This document shows, piece by piece, positions 34,189 through 46,777 of a DNA stretch of 64,000 bases (the stretch's first letter is position 1; the number at the start of each line of letters is the position of its first letter). A program made the position numbers and the translations under genes. Source of the stretch: Laetiporus sulphureus 93-53 (taxonomy: Eukaryota; Basidiomycota; Agaricomycetes; Polyporales; Laetiporaceae); assembly GCF_001632365.1 (NCBI RefSeq), contig NW_024468512.1, forward strand, positions 1,282,271 to 1,346,270. Reading direction: 5' to 3'. Under the pieces are notes generated by a model. It ran no database searches. It saw only the letters and a program-made list of their open reading frames with translations, and was not told where the DNA came from.

Positions 34189-37011
34189 TTACGACAAAGC
34201 TCCTAAAGGATCCTGCTGCACCGTGCGTGGAGCTTGATCGGGCGAAGTCGCTCGCTGCTGCTTGGACACGGGCGCAAGCGGAGAAAATGCGGACGTTGCG
34301 GGCTGTGGCCGCAGTGCCGTCGACGTCGGCGGAGGCACCCGAGGCAGCGTCGCAATGGGCGACTCGCGGCTGGAGAAGTCAGACCGAGTAAAGTTCCAGG
34401 GTGCGACGACCTTCGCATCCGCGTTTTGCCTGAGCGCGGAAGGGTTTGGTGGCAAAGACGAAGAAACGTGGAGCGATGGTTGGCTGGGAGAAGTGTGAAT
34501 CGCAGAACGAGAAGGCGAGCCCGCCGTCATCTGGCGCAAGAGCGAATCCGTGGACCCGCGTGGACGATGAGAGGCAATCTGAACAGGCGAGGCTGTCGCG
34601 GCAGGCTGTGGCACCAATGGTGCTGCCCGCTGACGGTTCCTACTCTCCTCTTTCTCCTTCTCCTGCTGCTTCCTCAGCTCCTTCCTTCTCTTGAATTCTT
34701 CTTCACTAACCAAACGCTCTTCATCCACGTCTGTGACAGTACCCTTCAGAACATCCCGCACATACGCGAGGCACTCCACTGCCTCTCGTTTCCTATTCCG
34801 AACTGTTTTTTTCTGGTTCTCATCCCGAACGCTCTCCTCGTCTTGCAAAAGCGTGTCTACAATCCACGCAACCGAATCCCCAAGCCGTCTCTGAAGCGCG
34901 CGCCGATCGGAAACCTCACGCTCCACCTCAAAGCGCGAAGGATGCTCCCACAGCGACCGTTCAGAAGGAGGCCTTTCATCGACCAGAGGGTATGCCGCAT
35001 AGGTGCTCTGCGGTGGCGAGAGGGGCAAGAGTCCAAGTGATGTAGTCAGATCTGGCAGATTCCGCTGGTGCATACAATCAGCCACGGGTTCCTCAGTAGA
35101 CTTTGTTTCAACCGTACCTTTAGCTCGGAAACAGCATTCATGACAGTCTTGTTGATTCCAAGACTCTCACCACGTTCGAGCAAACCTCGAGCCCACGCCT
35201 CAGGCAGGCCCAAAGGCGTCGACTGCTGCCGCGCGTGATTAAGCCTGGAGATAGGACCTCGCGAAGAGGCCCGAGTGCTAGAAGACGTTGAGAACGAACT
35301 CCGCTCGCCAGGACGAGACCTCCGCGTCGGAGGCGCTGGCGGTGGCTCGGGTACCTCAACCGGGATATTCAGCATGTTCCTATTTTCATTAATGATGGAC
35401 AGCCCTGTGGCGAGACCCGGCGACATCTGCAGTGTCAGAGCTTGTCGGAGTAGGAGATTCGCGCGATGGATAGTCAGTTTGTCAGAGCTAGATTGGGACA
35501 GTGAGGGAGGAGAAGGGTATCGCAGAAGGTAGGTCAGTTGACCGCTGTAGTCAGAGGGTATCACTGTACTTTGCTTAAGTGTTATGAAACAACGTGGCGC
35601 AGTGCAGTGGACGTACATTTATTGCGTATACGAATGAGCATTGCCACGCAAATCCACTGGGCCAAGTCGAAGGTAGGGTCGCAAGCGAAGAGGCCGTCCC
35701 AAATTATCATAGAATCGTGCATGTCAAATTCGCGGGTAAATAATAAACGCAGCCAACGTCTGTTCATGCACCATGATCAATATTAAACCCTCTTTTCTCT
35801 CATAAGATCGCTTACATTCCGTAGATCTGCGGCTCGATTCCAGCATTCTGCATGCTCTTCCACAGCTCTGGATCGACCGACTTCAGATAGATTGATTGGA
35901 TCCGGTTGCATGCTTCGACGATCGGGGCAACGTAGGGCTTCAATGTGTTTCCTCCTGAGGATACGTTGAGCTGAACATGCGAAGCCAATGGCAGCTTCTC
36001 CGTCACCGTCTTGCTCTCCTGCCATTCATACCACCGGCCTACTCCTTTCATCACAGACGCAAAGAGCATCCAAGCATCCGCAGCGACCCACGCGCGCGAA
36101 CAAAACTCTTCAACATCCGAGTCATCTAGGTCAGCATTGCCTTCGTCTATGGAATCGAAGTCGACAGCGTAGTAGAGAGGAGCGAGAAGTTCGTGCATTC
36201 CTTGGCGGTAACCTATATCTGGATGCATGACTGAATAGATGTAGAGGATGTTTGTCAGTTGCGTCTGCACTTCGGCATCTCGGAAGTACCCAATGTCAGG
36301 GAACCTGTGGCACAGTAAGCTGATGCATACTGCATAAATCAAAACCACGTACGTGCGCTCCACGTCTTGGAGGATAGTCTTGCGCAACTCAACAGATGCG
36401 AACCATTCTGTCCATGGGTTCTGATGTGCGCGTCACCTATCTGGAATAGTCCTGCAGAGCGGTGCCACATACCTGATCATCCAAACTCAATGGATTGTTC
36501 TTCTCAAGATCCTGTCGGGATTGTTGGATCCGAGGAGGCGAGGAGCCTGTTCCAGGAATAATCAGACCCTCCTCATAGCTCCCATCTGGTGCCCTCATCT
36601 TCTCCAGCAGCAATGCAGTATACTCCTTGCGGCCCGCTCTCAACGCTTCGAGAGGGGGCACGGCACCAACAACTGCCGGCGTCTGCAGCGGTTCGGCCTG
36701 CACAAGAAACAGCTGAAATCAGGTAGTTATCGTCGCGCCTCAGCGCCACCGTTACTGCAACAGACAGACGCGAGCACACCTTCCAAGCAAGACTCCGTCC
36801 GGGTACCCCAGGCGTATCGTCCGCAGCACAGAACAGACGACCACCGAGCGCAGCGTCCTTGATCTTGGACAGGCTGAGTGCGGAGTGGAATAGGTGGTCA
36901 TATGCATCCCTGGTGCGACAAGAGGTTACGAGGCTAGACCTCTCAACCAAACGTCAAGCGTAAGACAGACTTGATTTTCTGCACTTCGGGTCTAGTCCGT
37001 CGCTCAGCCAT
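34189..37011 (-). CDS. Rab GTPase-activating protein, TBC1D5 type
   Basis: TBC proteins speed GTP hydrolysis by Rab/Ypt proteins; TBC1D5 works on Rab7 with retromer at endosomes. The exons read MAERRTRPEVQKIKDAYDHL, GRLFCAADDTPGVPGRSLAW, LEKNNPLSLDDQ, NPWTEWFASVELRKTIL, then the catalytic Arg finger in QDVERTFPDIGYF and the Gln finger in DIGYRQGMHELLAPLYYAVD, both intact. Further blocks are AWVAADAWMLFASVMKGVGR, IYLKSVDPELWKSMQNAGIE, RWLRLLFTREFDMHDSMIIW and LAQWICVAMLIRIRNKL. The N-N-P-L-S order and the Q-I-Y-G-x-R-W block are those of TBC1D5. A long low-complexity C-terminal half (Ser/Pro/Arg-rich, with a coiled RRKELRKQQEKEKEESRNRQ) ends at 34189. About 800 residues. It lies upstream of SDH1 in the same direction, 276 bases away. 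Confidence 0.9.
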
Positions 37012-37430
37012 GTCGACCGGGGGGTTGTTATATCAGGAATATGACTATATAATAGACAGCAGCAGGCGACGGCACTATGCGGAAGATATGTGGCAGTGCT
37101 GCCGAAGAGTGAGCTGGCCACGAGGAGGTTGCAGCGTATCGTCTGCCGTCGAAGTTGCTCGGCGCTAACTTTACGCGCTGGGGGAAGTTTCCGATCGAGA
37201 TCGCTGATCGCATCGCAGATGGATCAGGCAATGGACACAGTGTGATTTTATACCAACGACAGCGGCAGTACAACAAGACAATCTTGTAACATACAAAAAG
37301 AGAGTCAAGGGACTCAATATCGATTAGATCCGAGTCCGTTCAAATCAGCCACTTTTCATCAGTACCTCAACGGAGCGCACGGGCCAGGGACAATGAACTT
37401 CGACTCCACCACGACGCCGCTATCAATCAA
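37012..37430. other. Intergenic between two minus-strand genes
   Basis: Holds the TBC gene promoter and the 3' end of the JmjC gene. No open frame with motifs was seen. Confidence 0.5.
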
Positions 37431-38960
37431 TCAGAACCACATCGACACCGAGAAGCTCGTTTCTTCGCCACGCATCGCATGCCACCACCCCGGGGGGAAG
37501 AACAATAGGTCACCCGGCTCAAGCGTGACGCTCATCGCCCGTGGTACGACATCTTTCCAGAACAGCGGCAGCGCACCGCCACCCGCATCGTCACGGCGCT
37601 GGAACACGTCCACTCGTGATGTGTTGCTCATGGATGGACTGGCGTTATTGGCAGCTGGATTGTGTGGCTGGTCCGACGTGCTCTCTGAAGGCGGTGGATA
37701 GGGATACATGGACGGTGTCACATCTGGCGGGGAAAGCCACACGGTTTTCCGGCCTACGACTTGAGCTGCTGTTCCTTGAGCGCGCATAGTGACAAATCAG
37801 GAAAAATTGGCATACCATAGAAGTTGTAATATGGATCCTGCATCAGATGCTATATGAATGGTAGCTGACTATCCGGCGAAGAAAATGCTCACCGTGTGCG
37901 CTGGCGACACAGCGCCGCTGGGGCCCAGCCAAGCATTCAGTACGAGCTGGTCGTCATTTGCAGGTGCTACGTAACCAGGGAAGCCCGCAGGCGGGGGTAA
38001 AGAGGCGTAAGCGTAGTCAGGGATCAGAATGTCATTCCGCAATTTGGGGAACTGCTTAAGTAGATTATGCTGTGCTAAATACAGCGGCTGCTGCCTTGTC
38101 TGGCCATCATCAGGCGTTTTCTGGTCAAGGGCATCCAAAAACGTATCCCACGGCATCAATGCTTGAGTCCAGTCATCTTGCCTGTAATCATTTCCAATCT
38201 CGACTGGGACCAGTCGCCCAGGACCAGCAACGTAGCGCAGATACTCCACGAATTTCCACGGATGTTCATGCAGAGCGGGCCAATCTCGGATGTAACCCGG
38301 CAGGACGAAGGGAGACTGTGAGTATTGTTTGACGAACGCAGCCAGAGACGGTGGAGAGTCAAGTCGAGGGACAGAGCTTAAGGCACTCTCCAGAGTCATG
38401 AGAGGAGAGACGGAAACATCTCGAGAGTTTGGCGAAACTGCGTTAGCGACAAAGGCAATGTCCTCTACTCCCAGGCAATGAGATTGAATTTGCTCGATGA
38501 TGTCGTAGATAATCTGTAGTCTTCTCTCCCCAGGAGCGCCTGCAATGATTATTGCTTTATCCAGAGAAGCTATAGCAGATCTGGCCGCTTGACGGTCCAG
38601 AGTTTCTGCATATTCGCATAGGTTCACCAACGCTCGGAGAATGGATGCATCCGTGTACAATCGCCTCTGCAGTGACGAGTCTGCATGAGGAGCTGCAGAC
38701 ATGGCTTCGTACGCTTGCTGGATGAGATCGTCGAGATCCACCAATATGGACTCATTGTAGAGCTCCTCGTCCAAAAAGTGCGATGTGACGTGATCATACA
38801 GGCGTCTATAGTCTAAGTATGTTTAACCGAAAGATACGTCAGAATCGATGATTGGGCGCGTTCTGCTGCTTGTCTCACCGGATGTCAAAATTTTTGAGCC
38901 ATCTTTCAGTTCCTGGAGCACTTCGCCCACGAAGTACTGAGCAAATGACTTGATGGACAT
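37431..38960 (-). CDS. JmjC-domain 2-oxoglutarate/Fe(II) oxygenase, KDM8/JMJD5-like
   Basis: Enzyme of the cupin oxygenase class; related proteins hydroxylate arginine residues or act on histone tails. The first exon reads MSIKSFAQYFVGEVLQELKD; a 65-base intron leads to DYRRLYDHVTSHFLDEELYN and an all-helical N-terminal part (DASILRALVNLCEYAETLDR, DKAIIIAGAPGERRLQIIYD) as in KDM8. The JmjC part has FVLPGYIRDWPALHEHPWKF, RLVPVEIGNDYRQDDWTQAL, LNAWLGPSGAVSPAHT joined to DPYYNFY, VVGRKTVWLSPPDV, and the C-terminal LEPGDLLFFPPGWWHAMRGE. The H-T-D pair and the later W-W-H give the three iron ligands. The end is FSVSMWF and a stop at 37431, about 455 residues. The ATG at 38960 faces that of Mot1. 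Confidence 0.9.
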
Positions 38961-39483
38961 GATGAACGCCCATTAAAAAGGGTCTTGCCGAAAGCTGATG
39001 CACAAGATATGGACACACTGTGGTTGCGTCCGTGATCAAGTAAGCGAGGGTGAGTTTTGTGGACTCCGACGATCCGGCGGCCCGAGATTTTGGCCAAGAT
39101 AAACACGAGATCTGCCGTACACGGATCTGATCAACGGTCTCGGCCGCACGTGGGCATACCGAGTGCGTGCAGTCCGGTGCCTCTGCAGAGATATTCCGCC
39201 CGCACTGCGGCACAAGACCCGTCCTAGGCTCTCGCCTGTGGGCTGGTGGCTGGATAGGCAGCACCGCCACAGAGGACGACGCAAAGAGCCGGTTGGTCAC
39301 ATGTGACAGGCGCTGTCGTAGATGACCGTAGAGGCGTCACGCGTGACGATGGCAATTTTCCGTCACAAGGGCAGGGTGATAAAAGGTGCAACGCGTCGCG
39401 GCGAGGAGCGTGAGAACGTCCCCGTATACTGCCTTCGATCCTCCTCACCGGCGCGTCCGGTCCGGCGCCACTTTCTATACAAT
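38961..39483. promoter_or_regulatory. Divergent promoter region of the JmjC gene and MOT1
   Basis: The 523 bases separate two start codons that point apart. TGATAAAAGG at about 39378-39387 is the best TATA-like element on the MOT1 side, about 100 bases before its ATG. No other motif is assigned. Confidence 0.45.
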
Positions 39484-42400
39484 ATGACTTCCAGGCATGT
39501 GCGCCCTCACATATAAGGCAGGCGTAGTCGTACTCACCTCCCGCCACAGGTTGGATCGTCTCCTCCTCCTCCTCGATACCGGCTCGTCCAGCTCCGTCAG
39601 GAATACCGCAGCCAAGCAGCTTGCTCAGCTCGCCGCAAAGAGCGTCATCGGCGATGTATCTCTAGTCGAAGAGGATGTAAAGGCAACCCGCCAACATGTA
39701 TCGGTCGCCGACCAGTCTGCCTGGTCGGAGCTTATGGCCGTTGTAGCTCGAGTGCGTTGTATTTTCAATGTCATTACAGTCGCGCCGAGGCTCAATAGGA
39801 TTAGATTCTTCCATATTTACATTCCAGGTCCCATGAAACGCGCAGCGCTGCGTCTACCGCGCTCTCGCAAATATTCACTCTAGTACCGCTATGGCAACCA
39901 TGTCCTGACGCGGACAGTAAAGATCTTGAACCTCCCACCTCATTACCGCCGCCAGAGTTCCCTTCGTTTTCTGTACGCGAACTGATGGAGAAGGGAACAC
40001 TTCTGCTAGCATCCTCAGGGAAAGAATTCACAAAGCCGACCGGCATCCTAGCCAGCTCATCCGAAGTGAAGAAAGCTCGCAAAGAAGCAATGGGCCGCCT
40101 TGGTCTAGGCTTCCTCGATAGCTTCGGTGAAGAAGATGACATGGATATCGAGAAGGAACTGGTCGCCGACGAGGTTGACCAGGACGCCGACATGGAAGCT
40201 GGAACGAAGGTAGAAGAAGGCTCTCCTGTTTCGGATACTGTCTTCGTCAAGAAAGAGCCCTCCCCTCCTACGCGTTCCAGGACGACCACTCCGGCTGTGG
40301 CTATCAGTGATACCATCGATGTAGCCATGACAGACGACACATCCGCGCTATCCGCTCGCGAGCGGAACAGGTTGAAGCGCAAGCGCAAGGCGGGAAATGG
40401 AGCTTACGTTGCACCTCCGCCTCAGCAAGCTTCTGGGTCGAAGTACACCGCGACGACTGCTGGGCAATCCAAGTGCGTCATTTCGTGCTTTCTTTTAGGT
40501 ACGTCAGCTAACCGTCCTGAAGGGCAAGGCTCGTCTCCTCAGAAGACCAGTCCGGAGGCCAATTCAGACGTGGTGGTCCGCTATCTCCCCGTGACAATTC
40601 TCCCCAAGAGAAAGTGGTCATCGACCCCTCAAAGGGAGGTGCCGTATCGCCCAAGGCCGAAAAGCAGTCGAAAGCACTTGAGGTTCCCCAGGGGTGCTGG
40701 GTATGGGACGGTCTTGCGAAAATCCTGGAAGTTGATTTGTTCAGCCCTGCCTGGGAAGTACGACATGGCGCCGCGATGGCCCTTCGGGAACTGTTGAAGC
40801 TGCAGGGCAAGTACGGCGGCATGCATGGTATGTTCACGTTAATGACTAATTGTATTGTCATCTGACGCCATCATTCGCGCGTGCAGCCGATATGTCTTGG
40901 GACGATAACAAACTCGCTCACGAACGATGGTGCAATGACCTCGCGGTGAAGTTCCTTTGTATATTTGTTCTCGACAGATTCGGAGACTTTGTTTCGGATC
41001 AGGTTCGTCCATTGATTCCTTCGATTGCCTCAGCAAGCTCATAGCCTCTGCAAACAGGTCGTCGCTCCCGTACGAGAGATGGTGTCGCAAACACTCGCCT
41101 CGCTCCTCCTGCACATGCCTCGGCGGTCCGTGCTTCACGTGCACTCAGTTCTTCTCCAGATGATCCGACAGGATTTCCCCATTCCCGCCAAAACCTCGAA
41201 GGGTAAGGCTCAGGATGGCAACGAGAGAGGCCATGTGTGGGAAGTCCGCCACGCCGGCCTGCTCGGAATAAAGTACGAAGTGGCTGTCAGGAGCGATCTG
41301 GTGAGCTGTGATATACCTGTGGATCAGGCCACCTCTCAAGATGGCAAGGAAGTCCTGAGGGGCGTTGTCGATGCGGCTGTGTTGGGGTACGTGCATATCT
41401 TGAAGGTCTAGATGGGCCATCAGTTGACAAGTGTCATGGAAGGCTCGGTGATCGAGATGATGATGTCCGCTCCGTCGCGGCATCTTGTCTGCTTCCGGTT
41501 GCAGGGCACCTGGTCGAACGCCTACCGGAAGAGCTGAGCCGAGTCCTGGCTGTGCTCTGGACTTGTCTGAGCTCAATGAAGGACGACCTCAGTTCCAGCG
41601 TCGGCGCTGTCATGGATCTTCTCGGTAAGTTTACCTCACCGGCAAAATTTTCTGCATTGTATGTGACTTTATATGATTCAGGGAAGCTCGTGACGTATGA
41701 AGAAGTCATTGAGATTATTGCCGACGAGTCGAGATCGTGCGTGCCGCTGTCATTGAACATACTAGGCTCACCTGACCTGTTCTTTTTTTTATGTTCCTGA
41801 CAGACATCCCATTACCGTCCTCGCTCCGACTCTATTTCCGTTCTTCCGGCACACAATTGTCAATGTTCGGCTCGCTGTGGTGAAGACGCTGTCGACGTTC
41901 ATGACGGTCCAGTCTTTACCGAAAGAATGGATGGACCTTCACCTACTCCGCTTGCTCTATCAGAATCTGGTGGTCGAAGAACGGTCGGACATCCGTGATG
42001 CCACCCTCGCAGCATGGCGGCTTGTCTTGTCGATTATGAGCGCCGTCGCTGGATGGTTGGAGTCCCTGGTTACTCAGCAAGTTCTTCTGGAATGGTACGC
42101 GGTAATTATGACGCCGCTGGGATTGCCACTCGAATCTTCGAGCTTCTACGATCCCACGGTGACCATGGAACACGACGGCGCGCCGGAGAGGCACAATGTT
42201 GACAAGAACATGCTCGCGCAAGATTTAGCTCTCGTGTCGGTAGAAACCGTTCTAAAGGCGCGAATAGCGGCAGCCTCGGCTCTGGCGTTCATCATGGCGT
42301 ACTGGCCTAATACAGTCAGCACTACCAAATCCGTTCTTCCGTTGCTCTTGCTAAGCATCCTTGCCTTATTCTCCATAGGGTCAGGGTATGACGCTTGAGG

Positions 42401-45400
42401 ACATGTTCAAACCGATCCTTGTTCACTACATCGACTCGACAAGCATGCTGCAAAAGTTCCTGGCGGCTATCGTCTCCGAGGAATGGGCAAAGGATTATGA
42501 CGCTCGTGCCGGTCCTTCCGCTCCGTTGCTTACCAAAAAGTCCTCTCTCGCGGCTGAAGTCAGCGGAAAGACGCTCTCCTTTCTCCAAGCCGATCCTCCC
42601 GCTGCATACCACGAAATGGCGTTCACTCTCGCGCGCATCCACGGCGAATGCTACAACCTCTTGCAGTCATTCGCACACGATTGCAAGCTTCCTCAGTCGT
42701 CGATACCACCCCTGGGTAGTGAGGTGGACATCACGGGTACGAAGCCAGAGTGCTTCACTATCCAGACTGCACAGGACGCTGTCGGTGATATGTTCACGAA
42801 GCTGAGAGATAGTTTAGGCCGAACGAAGAAGCGAGAGTTGGCGATTATTAAGGAGAAGCAGGCGAAAGTCATTACCAGCATTGAGCGGTATATCGAGGTG
42901 AAGGCGCAGTATGACACACGGGTGTGTGCTGCATTTGCCGCTGCGTTCGTGGCGTTCAAAAGCACTCCGGACAAAGTCAGCCCGATCGTCAAAGGCATCA
43001 TGAATAGCATCAAGGTCAGTTATGATAGTCCGTATGCCATTTAACCACTTACTGACGCCGCACCTTAAGAACGAGGACAACCAGGATTTGCAGGCTCGGT
43101 CTGCCGTTGCTGTCGCGACGTTTGTCGATTTCTGTACACAGCGCGGTCTTTTCATGCCTCCGGAGAAGATCGTCAAGAATTTGTGCACGTTCCTCTGTCA
43201 AGACATTGACCAGACGCCTACATTCGCCCAAGCGCGCAAGACTCTAGGAGGCATCCTGTCGTTCTCGAGGGGATCCGGGACAAATGGAAGCAGCAAACCA
43301 AACATAGAGAAACCTGAGCTCACTCCTGCAGAAGCGGCTCAGGCGCGGCTGTCTCGAAGGGGAGCGCAACTTGCATTCGTGGAGCTATCGAGGAAGTTCG
43401 GCCCTCGAATGCTGGATGTGGTGCCGAAGATGTGGCAGTCTATGGCTGGCGGACTGCTCAGCGCTTGCCAGACTGGTGCGTTGCTCTCGTTACAACCATT
43501 CAGGCCCGATCTTACGACAGTGGTTTCCGCAGACTCAGTGAGCAAGATGGACAAGGCCATTGAGAAGCAGTTCGGTCAAGATCTCATCGATTCCTTCAGC
43601 GTTCTTGACGCGATTGTGCCGACGTTCCATGAGGAGCTCTGGCCAAAGTTTGGCGAGCTGTTCCCTATGATCACTTTGGCACTGCGCAGTAAGTTTGCGA
43701 TCATCCGCCAGTCGGCTGCTCGGAGTTTTGCGACCATTTGCGATACAATGACTGTCGATGCCATGCGATGTGTCGTTGAAGCTGTGCTGCCCTTCCTCGG
43801 TGATGAAGTGAACCTAGCGTACAGGCAGGGTGCGGTGGAATTGATTTATCGTGAGTGGCACGCAAGTCCGTCCTCGTTCTCTAGGCTGAAAAGAGTGGCA
43901 GACATCGTTCAGAAGCTCGATATCAAAGCATTGCCATACGTTATCTTTATGGTCGTGCCTGTCCTTGGGCGCATGAGTGATTCGGACGACGACATTCGTT
44001 CTACGGCGACGAACACGTTTGCTTCCTTGGTCAAGATGGTTCCATTAGAAGTGAGTAGTAAAGTTTCATGGGCTAGAACAAATGCCTGACGTACTCGTAG
44101 GCCGGTCTACCTGACCCTCCCGGCTTCTCGGCGGAATTGATGCAGCGTCGCGATGCTGAGCGGCAATTCCTCACGCAATTGCTCGATGGCAGCAAGGTCC
44201 AACAGTACAACATTCCTGTCACCATCAAGGCAGAACTCCGTAAATACCAACAGGAGGGAGTCAACTGGCTGGCATTCCTGGCGAAGTACCAGTTGCACGG
44301 CATCCTTTGCGATGGTAAGCAACTGGCAAATCTGTTTCACACTTCTCCGCGATGCTGATTCAATGACATAGACATGGGTCTCGGGAAGACGCTGCAATCG
44401 ATCTGTATACTGGCGAGCAAACAATATGAACGCGCAAAGCGATATGAGGAGACCAAGTCGCCTGATTCCGTTCATATGCCATCGCTGATCATCTGTCCGC
44501 CAACCCTTACTGGCCACTGGTACTATGAGATCCTGAAGTATACCGACAACCTAAAGCCTGTCCTCTACACCGGGAATTCGAGAGAACGGAGCAGACTTCT
44601 TGGCAAGGTCGAGAAATATGATATCGTTATTACCTCGTACGAGGTTGTGCGGAACGATATTGCCAGCCTTGAGGACATGAACTGGCATTACTGCATTCTC
44701 GACGAAGGCCACATCATCAAGAACGCGAAGACAAAGTTGACCAAAGCTGTCAAGTGCATACGCTCTCACCATCGCCTGATCTTGTCTGGAACTCCGATAC
44801 AGAACAATGTCTTGGAACTCTGGAGTCTATTTGACTTCTTGATGCCTGGATTTCTTGGCACGGAATCGCACTTCAACGAGCGTTTCAGCAAGCCCATTCT
44901 GTCGAACCGAGATGGGAAGTCTAAAAGTGGTGAAGCAGGTAACGTGTTCATCATATAGCCGTCTGACATTTCACTGACGACCGATCAGCCGCGCTTGCCC
45001 TGGAGGCTCTGCACAAGCAGGTTTTGCCGTTCCTTCTGCGTCGTTTGAAAGAGGATGTTCTCCACGACTTGCCTCCGAAGATCATTCAAGACTACTATTG
45101 CGAGCTATCAGATTTGCAAAAGTATCTGTATGATGACTTTTCCAAGTCCCGCGCTGGCGCTACTGCTGAAGACGTCATCCGATCCGACAAGGGGGATAAA
45201 CACGAACAACAGCATGTTTTCCAATCGTTGCAGTACCTGCGGAAGTTGTGCAACCATCCTGCGTTGGTGTTGAAGGAAAAAGAAGCAATAATAGATGCGT
45301 TGAGCCACGCTGGGAAAAAAGCCAATTCGGCGGATTTGAGCGATATTCATTACGCGCCGAAGCTGCTCGCACTTCGGTAAGTAGAGATATGATTGCGTTG

Positions 45401-46224
45401 AAGGAGGCGCTTACACTGATTGCTATATGCAGACAACTTCTCATCGAATGCGGCATTGGGTCAACGCCAGTAGTTGCTAGTGACACCGTCAAGACGGAAC
45501 TCGCAGATGCCGAGCCGACAACGACCGGGGCATTCTCGCAGCATCGTGTCCTCATCTTTTGTCAGATGAAGCAGATGCTCGACATCATCGAGAAAGACCT
45601 CTTCAAGCAACACATGCCCTCGGTGACTTACATGCGTTTGGATGGTGGCACCGAAGCCAACAAGCGCCATGCAATCGTGCAGACGTTCAACTCGGATCCC
45701 AGTATTGACTGCCTATTGCTCACAACGCACGTTGGAGGTCTTGGGCTGACTTTGACCGGAGCTGATACCGTCATCTTCGTCGAGCACGACTGGAACCCGA
45801 TGAAGGATCTTCAGGCTATGGATCGGGCGCATCGTATCGGCCAGAAGAAGGTTGTTAATGTGTACCGACTCATCACGAAGGGAACGTTGGAGGAGAAGAT
45901 CATGGGGTATGTAGAGATCGTCCATTTGCTGGAATGTTCGCTGATGATATTATTATCAGTCTGCAACGCTTCAAGCTGAATATTGCGAACTCAATCGTGA
46001 CGCAGCAGAACACAGGGCTTGCATCCATGGACACTGATCTGGTCCTCGACCTGTTCAGACGAACGACGGAAAATGAGGACTCTGCAGTCAGCAAGAAGAG
46101 AGAGAAGGAGTCCTCGGGCGTGATGGGGCAGAAGAATGTCTTGCGAGGCTTGGAGGATCTTCCACCCGAGGAAGAGTACGAGGGTTTGGACCTCTCGAGT
46201 TTCATGAGCACTCTCAAGCACTGA
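39484..46224 (+). CDS. MOT1: Mot1 / BTAF1, Snf2-family ATPase that removes TBP from DNA
   Basis: Mot1 uses ATP to strip TBP off DNA and redistributes it between promoters. The N-terminus, MTSR joined to LDRLLLLLDTGSSSSVRNTA, is that of fungal Mot1, and HEAT-like helices follow (AAKSVIGDVSLVEEDVKATR, EVRHGAAMALRELLKLQGKY, HAGLLGIKYEVAVRSDLV, LGDRDDDVRSVAASCLLPVA, ALRSKFAIIRQSAARSFATI). The ATPase has KYQQEGVNWLAFLAKYQLHG, DMGLGKTLQSICILASKQ, LIICPPTLTGHWYYEILKY, the DEGH box (CILDEGHIIKNAKTKL), SGTPIQNNVLELWSLFDFLM, and the C-lobe LLTTHVGGLGLTLTGADTVI, MDRAHRIGQKKVVNVYRLIT. It ends SSFMSTLKH and TGA at 46222-46224. About 1,880 residues in some 15 exons, full length. The first intron appears to start with GC rather than GT. 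Confidence 0.96.
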
Positions 46225-46777
46225 TGATTAATCTTATTAACTCAAATCCGGACTCTGCCATGCATTAGATAGATGTTGTATTCTGATTGTATTGATAGGA
46301 TACCACTTACTTATCGCAGTATAATTGGTCTTACGCAACGTATCTCTCTCACCGTGGCTGTATCGCATACACGCTGTCTCTCTGATTTCTCAGTCGAGCT
46401 TGTCAAGTTTACTGTCATGAGCTATGTGCGTCAATTGCGGCAATCATCATGGATGACGATGGTTATCTTCGAAATATGTTGCGTATCCTGCACCGACGAT
46501 CGCATCAGAACGCAAATATTCTTCCGTTCGAGACGTCCCTGAGTGGGTAATACTCCAATAGTATGGCTTTCAGCCATCTTATCGCATTCTACCTTGCGGA
46601 GGCTAGTGCACACGGCCGCCCATGATAGTAGAGTACCAAGGGTTGCGAAGCCAACCGGTATCTGACTCACCGTGTTGCTTATCTCTCGCACCGGCACGGC
46701 TCTGTATAAAGATGGTGTTGCTAATTGCATGTCGCTTGAGTTAACCTCGCAGTATCGCTCCTCCAGGTACCTACGCG
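46225..46777. other. Intergenic, no gene seen
   Basis: Between the MOT1 stop and the ureohydrolase start. Short open frames on both strands show no motif. TCTGTATAAAGATGG near 46700 contains a TATA-like element about 75 bases before the next start codon. Confidence 0.45.

Noticed and set aside
41380..41560. Stops in the middle of MOT1
   Set aside because: They lie in an intron from GTACGTGC to GGAAG; splicing restores LGDRDDDVRSVAASCLLPVA.
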